Made by a program: the position numbers and the translations under genes. From Diaphorobacter ruginosibacter (GTDB lineage Bacteria > Pseudomonadota > Gammaproteobacteria > Burkholderiales > Burkholderiaceae_C): a stretch of 64,000 nucleotides of DNA. This document shows positions 7,538-14,266 of this stretch, one piece after another. The DNA lies in contig NZ_CP060714.1 of the NCBI RefSeq assembly GCF_014395975.1, positions 3,410,001 to 3,474,000 of the forward strand, written 5' to 3'. The notes below the pieces were generated by a model. The model had not been told where the DNA came from. It saw only the letters and a list, made by a program, of their open reading frames with translations, and searched no databases. Positions within the stretch are counted from its first letter, which is position 1. Every line of letters begins with the position of its first letter.

Positions 7538-9034
7538 ATGCAGCCTTCTTATGACGTCGTAATTCGCCACGGCCTGGTCGCCACCGCCTGCGAGACCATG
7601 GAGACGGATATCGGCATCCGCGGCGGACAAGTGGTGGCACTCGGCAAGGGCCTGGAGGCCGGGCGGACGGAGATTGACGCCAGCGGCAAGCTGGTGCTGC
7701 CGGGTGGCGTGGATGCGCACTGCCACTTTGACCAGCCAATGGGCGAAGAAGGGCTGAAGATGGCGGATGACTTCCTGTCCGGTACGCGTTCGGCTGCATG
7801 CGGGGGCACCACCACCGTCATCCCCTTTGCCGCCCAGATCCAGGGGGAATCGATGCGTGCCGCGGTGGAGGACTACCACCGGCGTGCCGAGGGCAAGGCG
7901 CTGGTGGACTATGCCTTCCATATGATCGTCACCGACCCCACGGCCACGGTCCTGAACGAGGAACTGCCGAGCCTGATCGCGCAGGGCTATACCTCGTTCA
8001 AGATCTACATGACCTATGACGACATGAAGCTCAATGACCGCCAGATCCTCCAGTGCCTGGCCGTCGCTCGCAAACATGGCGCGCTGGCGATGGTGCATGC
8101 GGAAAATACCGACTGCATTGCCTGGCTGACCGAGGTGCTCGAGTCGGCCGGCCATACCGAGCCCAGGTACCACGCACAGGCGCGGCCCATGGTCGCCGAA
8201 CGCGAGGCGACGCACCGGGCCATTGCGCTGTCCGAGCTGGTCGACGTGCCCATCCTGATCGTCCATGTCTCGGGACGCGAGGCCATCGACCAGATTCGCT
8301 GGGCCCACGGACACGGGCTGCGCATCTACGCCGAAACCTGCCCGCAATACCTGTTCCTCACCGCGTCGCACCTGGACGGGGGTTACGAGGGCGCCAAGTG
8401 CATCTGCAGCCCTCCGCCACGCGACAAGGCCAATCAACGCATCGTGTGGGATGGCTTGTCGGACGGCCTGTTCACCATCGTGTCGTCCGACCATGCGCCG
8501 TTCCGGTACGAAGGCACGGACGGCAAGAAGCCCGGGGGCAAGGAGGTGGAGTTCCAGTACATTCCCAATGGCATCCCGGGCGTCGAAACCCGCCTGCCCC
8601 TGCTGTTCTCGGAAGGCGTGCGCACCGGCCGTATTTCACTGAACCAGTTCGTCGCGCTGACGTCCACCAATCCAGCCAAGCTTTACGGGCTGAACCCGCG
8701 CAAGGGCACCATCGCCATCGGTTCGGATGCGGACATTGCGATCTGGGATCCCGAAAAGCAGGTCACGATCACCAACAGCATGCTGCACCACAACGTGGAC
8801 TACACACCCTACGAGGGCATGCAGGTCACGGGCTGGCCGGTGACGACGCTGGTGCGCGGCCAGATCGTCTGGGACAGCGGCCAGGTCGTGGGCACCGCTG
8901 GATATGGGCAGTTCCTGCCCTGCGGCAAGCCCGACATGGCACGCCCGAAGGTGTCCGACACAGCCGCCGCCGGCCACTATGTCGGCAATCTCCCCACCGC
9001 GCTGAGCAAGCTGGCGAGGTCTGCCCATGCATGA
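7538..9034 (+). CDS. Dihydropyrimidinase / D-hydantoinase family cyclic amidohydrolase
   Basis: 498-residue cytoplasmic zinc enzyme that opens six- or five-membered cyclic diamide rings to N-carbamoyl acids. All ligands of the binuclear centre are visible: H61 and H63 (DAHCHF), the carbamylated K155 (SFKIYMTY), H187 (VHAEN), H243 (VHVSG) and D318 (SSDHAPF). The closing block (GLNPRKGTIAIGSDADIAIW) is typical of the family. First gene of a cluster with an amidase, a racemase-fold protein, a transporter and a GntR regulator. Whether the natural substrate is dihydropyrimidine, a hydantoin or another cyclic ureide cannot be read from the sequence. The gene overlaps the next one by 8 bp. Confidence 0.92.
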   Translation: MQPSYDVVIRHGLVATACETMETDIGIRGGQVVALGKGLEAGRTEIDASGKLVLPGGVDAHCHFDQPMGEEGLKMADDFLSGTRSAACGGTTTVIPFAAQIQGESMRAAVEDYHRRAEGKALVDYAFHMIVTDPTATVLNEELPSLIAQGYTSFKIYMTYDDMKLNDRQILQCLAVARKHGALAMVHAENTDCIAWLTEVLESAGHTEPRYHAQARPMVAEREATHRAIALSELVDVPILIVHVSGREAIDQIRWAHGHGLRIYAETCPQYLFLTASHLDGGYEGAKCICSPPPRDKANQRIVWDGLSDGLFTIVSSDHAPFRYEGTDGKKPGGKEVEFQYIPNGIPGVETRLPLLFSEGVRTGRISLNQFVALTSTNPAKLYGLNPRKGTIAIGSDADIAIWDPEKQVTITNSMLHHNVDYTPYEGMQVTGWPVTTLVRGQIVWDSGQVVGTAGYGQFLPCGKPDMARPKVSDTAAAGHYVGNLPTALSKLARSAHA

Positions 9035-10421
9035 GCTTTCCGCAACCCAGATTGCCGCTGGCTGCCATGACGGCACGCTCGACCCGGGCGAAGTCGCCGC
9101 AGCCTTCCTGCGCCGGATCGCGGAGCTCAACCCCGGTCTGAACGCCGTCGTCGGCACCACGCCCGCGCGCCTGACATCGGACATCGAGGCTCTGCGTGAA
9201 CGCCTTCGCCGGGGTGAGCGCCCTCCCCTGGCCGGGGTGCCCGTGCTGGTCAAGGACGTGATCTGGGTCGAGGGACAGAACGTCACCCAGGGGTCGATGC
9301 TGTTCCGCGACTTTGTGGCCCCGGAGGATGCACCCGCCGTTGCGCGGTTGCGCCGGGCCGGCGCGTTGATCATCGGCATGGCCAATTCGTCCGAGTTCGC
9401 CTGCAAGGGGTTGACCACCAACAAGGTCTACGGCCTGACCCGGCATCCGGCCGATCTGTCGCTCACGCCCGGAGGCTCGTCGGGCGGCTGCGCATCCGCC
9501 GTGGCGGCGCGGCTTGCGCCTCTGGCGCTGGGCACCGATGGCGGCGGCTCAAGCCGCAGGCCGCCAGCCCATGTGGGCGCGGTCGGGTTCAAGCCGTCGC
9601 AAGGCGCCATCGCGGATCCGGTGGGCTTCCCGCATGCCTTCAACGGCATCCAGGTGCTGGCCCCCATTGCCCGCAACGTGGCGGATACGGAGCTGATGTT
9701 CGAGCAACTGGCCGGCCCCGATGTCCGCGACCCACAGTCCATTCCTCTGTCCGCTGACCCGCCGCGCGAGGCAGCGGGACTGCGCATTGCATTCAGTCCG
9801 CGTTTCGGGCTGGATGTTCCCGTGGACGCGGATGTCGAGGCCTGCATTGCCCGGTCGATCGACATGCTGCGTGGCGCCGGGCTGAACATCATGGATGCCG
9901 ACCCGGTCTGGCCCGAAGGCGCCAACGAAGACACACTCATGCCATTGCAGCATGTGGGCCTTGCCAATCTCTTCGGACAGGAGTGGCGGCGCGATCCCAC
10001 GCAGTTTGATCCCGACATCGAAAAGCAGATAGCACGCGGCATGCAATGGAGCGGCGCGGATGTCGCCCGCGCCCGGGAGGCCGGCTACCGCATCGCCCTC
10101 ACCCTCGGCGAGTTCCTTTCGCGCCACGACCTGCTCATCTGTCCCACCACACCCTGCGTTGCCTGGAGCGCCGATCGCCTGGGCCCCGAGACCATCGGGG
10201 GCGTCACCGTACAACCCCGGGGACATGCGGTCTTCACGCCCTTCGTCAATCACGCCATGGCGCCTGCCATCTCGATTCCCTGCGGAACGGGCCGAGCAGG
10301 CCTGCCCGTGGGCATGCAGGTGATCGCCGCCCGTGGCCGCGACAGGCAGCTGCTGGCCGCCGCCAGGGAGATAGAAGCCATCCTCGCCGCCAGCGCGGGG
10401 CGTTCCGTTCAGCCAACCTAG
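9027..10421 (+). CDS. Amidase signature family hydrolase
   Basis: 464 residues. The Ser-cisSer-Lys triad is visible: K76 in PVLVKDVI, the cis-Ser in TPGGSSGG (about 152) and the nucleophile at about S175 in GTDGGGSSR. Amidase-signature enzymes hydrolyse amides, carbamates or ureido compounds. Its 8-bp overlap with the cyclic amidohydrolase implies tight coupling, and it probably cleaves the ring-opened N-carbamoyl product or a related amide. This replaces the metallo-carbamoylase usually seen in hydantoin clusters. AtzF-like allophanate hydrolase activity is an alternative, but the extra C-terminal domain of that enzyme is absent. Confidence 0.88.
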   Translation: MHELSATQIAAGCHDGTLDPGEVAAAFLRRIAELNPGLNAVVGTTPARLTSDIEALRERLRRGERPPLAGVPVLVKDVIWVEGQNVTQGSMLFRDFVAPEDAPAVARLRRAGALIIGMANSSEFACKGLTTNKVYGLTRHPADLSLTPGGSSGGCASAVAARLAPLALGTDGGGSSRRPPAHVGAVGFKPSQGAIADPVGFPHAFNGIQVLAPIARNVADTELMFEQLAGPDVRDPQSIPLSADPPREAAGLRIAFSPRFGLDVPVDADVEACIARSIDMLRGAGLNIMDADPVWPEGANEDTLMPLQHVGLANLFGQEWRRDPTQFDPDIEKQIARGMQWSGADVARAREAGYRIALTLGEFLSRHDLLICPTTPCVAWSADRLGPETIGGVTVQPRGHAVFTPFVNHAMAPAISIPCGTGRAGLPVGMQVIAARGRDRQLLAAAREIEAILAASAGRSVQPT

Positions 10422-10429
10422 GACATGCC

Positions 10430-11173
10430 ATGCGCATTCTCGTTCTCAATCCCAACACCAGCCAGGGCATCACCGACCGCCTGATGGCCGCGGCGCTTCC
10501 CGCAGCAGCGCCAGGCACCGAAGTCTCCAGTCTGACCGCCCCGCGAGGCTTCCCGTACATCTCCACGCGAGCCGAGGCGCAGATCGGCGGAGCCATCGCA
10601 CTGGAGATGCTCGCCGAACACCATGCGGACTACGATGCCGCCATCATTGCGGCCTTCGGCGATCCAGGACTTTTTGGCGCACGCGAGCTCTTCGACATTC
10701 CGGTCGTCGGCATGGCCGAGGCTGCGATGCTGACGGCCTGCATGCTCGGCAAGCGCTTCGCCATCGTGACCTTTGCGCGCTCGCTGGGCCTCTGGTATCA
10801 GGAGTGCGTCGAATCCCATGGGCTCACGAGCCGCCTGGCCGGCATCCGCATGCTGGACGAAAAGTTCGGCTCCGTCTCCGACGTGCAGGAAGAAAAGATG
10901 CAGTTGCTGGTGGATCTGGCGAACCAGGCGGTGGAACAGGACGACGCCGACGTCGTCATCCTTGCCGGCGCCCCGCTGGCGGGCCTCGCCGACAAGGTAC
11001 GCGACCTCATCCCCGTGCCATTGGTCGACCAGATGGCCGCCGCCATCAAGCAGGCGGAGACTCTGGCCAGCCTGCGTCCGCGCAAGGCCGTGGCCGGGAG
11101 CTTCCGTCGGCCGGCGGCCAAGCCCACGAGCGGGCTTCCACCCGCACTTCAGGCGCGTTTCGAATACCGGTGA
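10430..11173 (+). CDS. Asp/Glu/hydantoin racemase-fold protein lacking the catalytic cysteines
   Basis: 247 residues, starting MRILVLNPNTSQGITDRL, the N terminus typical of hydantoin racemases (PF01177 fold). It directly follows the amidase gene with an 8-bp gap. In hydantoin racemases one cysteine lies in a CFGDPG segment and the second in a GCxG segment of the second half. Here these positions read AAFGDPGLFG and LAGAPLAGLA, so both cysteines are replaced by small residues. The only Cys residues are in MLTACMLG and YQECVES, away from the active site. Two-base racemisation is therefore unlikely; it may be a racemase homologue with another activity or a binding role. Confidence 0.85.
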   Translation: MRILVLNPNTSQGITDRLMAAALPAAAPGTEVSSLTAPRGFPYISTRAEAQIGGAIALEMLAEHHADYDAAIIAAFGDPGLFGARELFDIPVVGMAEAAMLTACMLGKRFAIVTFARSLGLWYQECVESHGLTSRLAGIRMLDEKFGSVSDVQEEKMQLLVDLANQAVEQDDADVVILAGAPLAGLADKVRDLIPVPLVDQMAAAIKQAETLASLRPRKAVAGSFRRPAAKPTSGLPPALQARFEYR

Positions 11174-11260
11174 CGGCTTGCCCGAAGGATCGGCTCCCAG
11201 GCACGCGCTGCAGAACCCATACGGGCACCGCTTGAAGGTACCCTGCACGCTCCAGGGAAG

Positions 11261-11339
11261 CTCTGCAAAACGCCCGGCCATCGTCTGGACGCGGCCTCGG
11301 GCGAGCCGCGTCCAGCCTGCTGGCCAGGGCTTTGCAGAG
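11261..11339. terminator. Long composite hairpin between convergent genes
   Basis: A 79-nt region folds end to end: CTCTGCAAA pairs with TTTGCAGAG, CCGGCCA with TGGCCAGG-type bases, and CTGGACGCGGC (11285-11295) with GCCGCGTCCAG (11305-11315) around a nine-base loop. It fills the gap between the racemase-fold gene and the convergent GntR gene. A bidirectional terminator is the simplest reading, but it lacks a strong T tract and is longer than usual. Confidence 0.6.
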
Positions 11340-11344
11340 GCTCG

Positions 11345-12076
11345 CTAGGCAAAAATGGCTGCGAAGTCCACTTCAGGCTCTTCGGGCATCTCCAGCCGCA
11401 AGGCGTTCTCGACGTGGTTCAGGTGCTCGACCATCATGGCGCAGGCGCGATCCACCTCTCCGGCCTCCAGCGCGTCCAGGATCGCTTCATGCTCATGGTC
11501 CGGGCATGACGGCTCACCGGGTGCGTCATACAGGGCAATCACCAGACAGGTCAGCGAACACAGCTCGCGCATGTACTTGGTCAGGTAAGCGTTTTCGGAC
11601 ATCTCCGCGATACGGACATGGAATTCGCCGGAATGGCGGATCGTCGCCCGACGCTCATTCTTGGCACGCGCCTGCTGTTCCAGCGCGATGTTCCTGCGCA
11701 GGCTTTCCAGGTGCTCGGCACGCAACCGCGTGGAGAGCTCCCGCAGCAGGCAGGGCTCGATCAGGCGACGCGTCGCCAGCACCTGCCTGGCCTCCTCCAC
11801 CGTCGGGCTCGATACGAAGGTGCCGCGGTTGGGCTCCACGGTGAGGATGCCGTCATGGGCGAGCCGCGCCAGCGCCAGCCGGACCTTGGTGCGGCTGACG
11901 TGGAACACCGCGGCAAGCTTCTCCTCCACCAGCTTGGTTCCCGGCGGAAGCTGGTTCTCCCAGATCGCGCCAAGCACCCGCTCCGTGATCTCCTCCACGG
12001 ATGCAGGTTCGCGCTGCTTGGCGCTTCTGGAGGACGGCAAGTCTGTCGATCCCTGGGCAGCGGTTGCTTTCTTCAT
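11345..12076 (-). CDS. GntR-family transcriptional regulator (FadR/FCD subfamily)
   Basis: 243 residues from MKKATAAQGSTDL. The winged HTH (about 25-90) has KLVEEKLAAVFHVSRTKVR and ILTVEPNRGTFV; the FCD ligand domain follows, with the metal-binding pattern residues in RHSGEFHVRIAEM and CPDHEHEAILDALEAGE. The start lies just upstream of a typical GntR N terminus; the frame stays open further upstream, but without a ribosome site. It sits convergent to the amidohydrolase operon and divergent from the transporter, between the two units it probably controls. The core TACAAAAT found before both units also lies at 12087-12094, directly before its own start, so autoregulation is plausible. Confidence 0.88.
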   Translation of the reverse strand: MKKATAAQGSTDLPSSRSAKQREPASVEEITERVLGAIWENQLPPGTKLVEEKLAAVFHVSRTKVRLALARLAHDGILTVEPNRGTFVSSPTVEEARQVLATRRLIEPCLLRELSTRLRAEHLESLRRNIALEQQARAKNERRATIRHSGEFHVRIAEMSENAYLTKYMRELCSLTCLVIALYDAPGEPSCPDHEHEAILDALEAGEVDRACAMMVEHLNHVENALRLEMPEEPEVDFAAIFA

Positions 12077-12234
12077 CTCGTTGCATATTTTGTATGGAAC
12101 ATAAGCGGAAATTGTACGCCCATCCGTTTGACGAGATGCATCGCTCCAAGGCCATGCGAAATCCCCATCCTGGGTATTCAGGTGCTGAACGCCCAAAACG
12201 CCCAAAACAACCAACATCCAAAATAATTGATACC

Positions 12235-12280
12235 GATGTACAAAATACCAATTGATTGAACTTTGGCCTTCATGTATCTT
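12235..12280 (+). promoter_or_regulatory. Promoter of the MHS transporter gene with shared GATGTACAAAAT element
   Basis: GATGTACAAAAT (12235-12246) is identical to the element at 7437-7448. It is followed by TTGATT (12252-12257), 17 bp and TATCTT (12275-12280), the same hexamer and spacing as the amidohydrolase promoter. Here the element lies directly against the -35, whereas at 7437 it is 27 bp upstream of the -35. Confidence 0.6.
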
Positions 12281-12330
12281 TGCAAGCGGCTGTACATTGC
12301 AGCCAAGAAACTAAAAAACAGGAGACACAC

Positions 12331-13659
12331 ATGCAAACCACCATCAGTGGGTCGGCCGCCACGCCAGCGGTTCCCACCAACTCGGTCAGAAAGGTGGCTG
12401 CCGCCAGCCTCGCGGGCACCACCCTGGAGTTCTACGACCACTTCATCTACGGCACGGCAGCCGCGCTGGTCTTTCCAAGGCTCTTCTTTCCGCAGGGGGA
12501 CCCGCTGGTCTCCACCCTGCTCTCCTTCGCAAGCTACGGCGTCGCGTTCGTGGCCCGACCCATGGGGGCCGCCATCTTCGGCCACTTCGGCGACAAGATC
12601 GGCCGCAAATCCATCCTCTTCGTCACCTTGATGATGATGGGCCTCGCCACCTTCGGCATCGGCCTGCTGCCAGGCTATGAAACCCTGGGCATCCTCGCGC
12701 CCATCCTGCTCGTCCTGCTGCGCATCATCCAGGGCACAGCGCTCGGCGGCGAATGGGGTGGCGCGACCATCATGGTCAACGAACTCGACCCGACCGGAAA
12801 ACGCCGCGGCCTCCTGGGGTCCGTGGTGCAGATGGCCGCGCCCATAGGACTCCTGCTTGCCAACGGCGTGTTCGCGGTGGTCACCAAGCAACTCAGCGAT
12901 GAACAATTTCTCAGTTGGGGCTGGCGGATACCGTTCCTGATGAGCTCCTTGCTGGTCATCATCGGGCTGTATATCCGCGCCCAGGTGAACGAATCCGCCC
13001 TGTTCGAGAAACTCGAAGCCAAGGGCGAGGAGTCACCGGCTCCCATCAAGGAACTGCTGACGCACTACAAGCGCAAGCTGCTCATCGGTTTCGGCGCACG
13101 TCTGGGTGGCGACATTTCGTTCTACGTGTTCACGCTGTTTCTGCTGTACTACGTCCCCACCAAGCTCGGCCTGCCCAAGGACGTTGCGCTGTACGGAGTG
13201 CTTGCAGGCGCTGTGGCGCAGATCATTTTCATTCCCATCGCCGGCTGGCTGTGCGACCGGCTGGGACGTCGCCCCGTCCTGATGTTCGGCGGCCTCGGTG
13301 GCGCTGCATGGACTTTCGCCTTCTTCGCCTTGATTGAAACGCGCAACCCCACGCTGATCGTGCTGGCTGCCTTCGTGGGCATGGGCTTCGTCTCCTTCAT
13401 GTTCTCTCCGCTGGCGTCCTTCCTGCCGGAGCTGTTCGCCACGCGGGTTCGCGTGACGGGAGCCTCGCTCGGCTTCCAGTTCGCGGGCGTGTTCGGTGGT
13501 GCGTTGGCCCCGATCATCTGCACCAGCCTGCTGGCCGCCTACTCCTCGACCTTCCCGGTGGCAATCTACTGCGCGGTGGCCTGTGCCCTGATTGCAGTGG
13601 CTGCCTGGAGCGCCCGAGAAACAGCCCGGGCCCACCTGAACGAGATCGACTCCCGCTGA
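12331..13659 (+). CDS. MHS-family MFS transporter (metabolite:H+ symporter type)
   Basis: 442 residues with about twelve hydrophobic helices, an inner-membrane symporter. The start MQTTISGSAATPA has AGGAG eight bases upstream. Family marks are the N-terminal block TTLEFYDHFIYGTAAALVFP with the conserved Asp in TM1, motif A GHFGDKIGRKSILF between TM2 and TM3, and its second-half copy GWLCDRLGRRPVLM. Close relatives carry organic acids such as shikimate, 2-oxoglutarate or dicarboxylates. Placed between the GntR regulator and DUF3830 gene, it is probably the uptake system for the cyclic ureide or a product of its breakdown. Confidence 0.88.
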   Translation: MQTTISGSAATPAVPTNSVRKVAAASLAGTTLEFYDHFIYGTAAALVFPRLFFPQGDPLVSTLLSFASYGVAFVARPMGAAIFGHFGDKIGRKSILFVTLMMMGLATFGIGLLPGYETLGILAPILLVLLRIIQGTALGGEWGGATIMVNELDPTGKRRGLLGSVVQMAAPIGLLLANGVFAVVTKQLSDEQFLSWGWRIPFLMSSLLVIIGLYIRAQVNESALFEKLEAKGEESPAPIKELLTHYKRKLLIGFGARLGGDISFYVFTLFLLYYVPTKLGLPKDVALYGVLAGAVAQIIFIPIAGWLCDRLGRRPVLMFGGLGGAAWTFAFFALIETRNPTLIVLAAFVGMGFVSFMFSPLASFLPELFATRVRVTGASLGFQFAGVFGGALAPIICTSLLAAYSSTFPVAIYCAVACALIAVAAWSARETARAHLNEIDSR

Positions 13660-13686
13660 TTCAGATTTGTCAAAACGGAAAACCCC

Positions 13687-14097
13687 ATGAGTAAATTACG
13701 CATCACCGCCGCCGGATACCAGTTCATTGCCGAATTCAATCCCGACGCACCACGCACGGTCGCGGCATTCCGCAAGTTGCTGCCCTATCGCGAGCGGATC
13801 ATTCATGTTCGCTGGAGCGGCGAAGGCTGCTGGATACCCCTGGGCGACTTCGACCTGGGAGTCGGGTACGAAAACGCCACGAGCCACCCGGCGCCGGGAG
13901 AGATCATCTTCTACCCAGGGGGCTTGAGCGAAACGGAAGTCTTGCTGGCCTACGGCGGCTGCGACTTCTCCAGCAAGGTCGGCCAGCTTGCCGGCAATCA
14001 CTTCCTGACCATCATCGAAGGCAAGGAAAACCTGCGCGCGCTGGGGACCAAAGTGCTGTGGGAGGGCGCCCAGGAAATCCTCTTCGAAGAGCTGTAA
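13687..14097 (+). CDS. DUF3830 family protein (cyclophilin-like fold)
   Basis: 136 residues beginning MSKLRITAAGYQF, with the segments TVAAFRKLLPY, HVRWSGEGCWIPLG and GEIIFYPGGLSETEVLLAYG recognisable from DUF3830. The fold is cyclophilin-like, but no peptidyl-prolyl isomerase active-site pattern is evident. It begins 27 bp after the transporter and is probably co-transcribed. Members often accompany hydantoinases, amidases and racemase-fold proteins; their role is undefined. A non-enzymatic sensor or a ring-opening accessory are possibilities I cannot separate. Confidence 0.82.
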   Translation: MSKLRITAAGYQFIAEFNPDAPRTVAAFRKLLPYRERIIHVRWSGEGCWIPLGDFDLGVGYENATSHPAPGEIIFYPGGLSETEVLLAYGGCDFSSKVGQLAGNHFLTIIEGKENLRALGTKVLWEGAQEILFEEL

Positions 14098-14162
14098 ACC
14101 GGCCAGGCCGTCCGTCGTCCGGGGGCTTCACTATCCGCCGCCGGACGGCCGCACCCAACCAA

Positions 14163-14192
14163 CCATAGAGGGCTCTTCGGAGCCCTCTATGG
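14163..14192 (+). terminator. UUCG-tetraloop hairpin after the DUF3830 gene
   Basis: A perfect 13-bp stem CCATAGAGGGCTC / GAGCCCTCTATGG encloses the ultra-stable TTCG tetraloop. Only a weak T-rich tail (CTTTGTG) follows, so termination efficiency is uncertain. It separates the catabolic cluster from the convergent protease gene. Confidence 0.7.
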
Positions 14193-14266
14193 CTTTGTGA
14201 AGGGAAAGACATGAGCCGGCAGCGGTCTCGGCAAGCGCCAGCCAGCTCAATCAACCTTCTTCCGTA

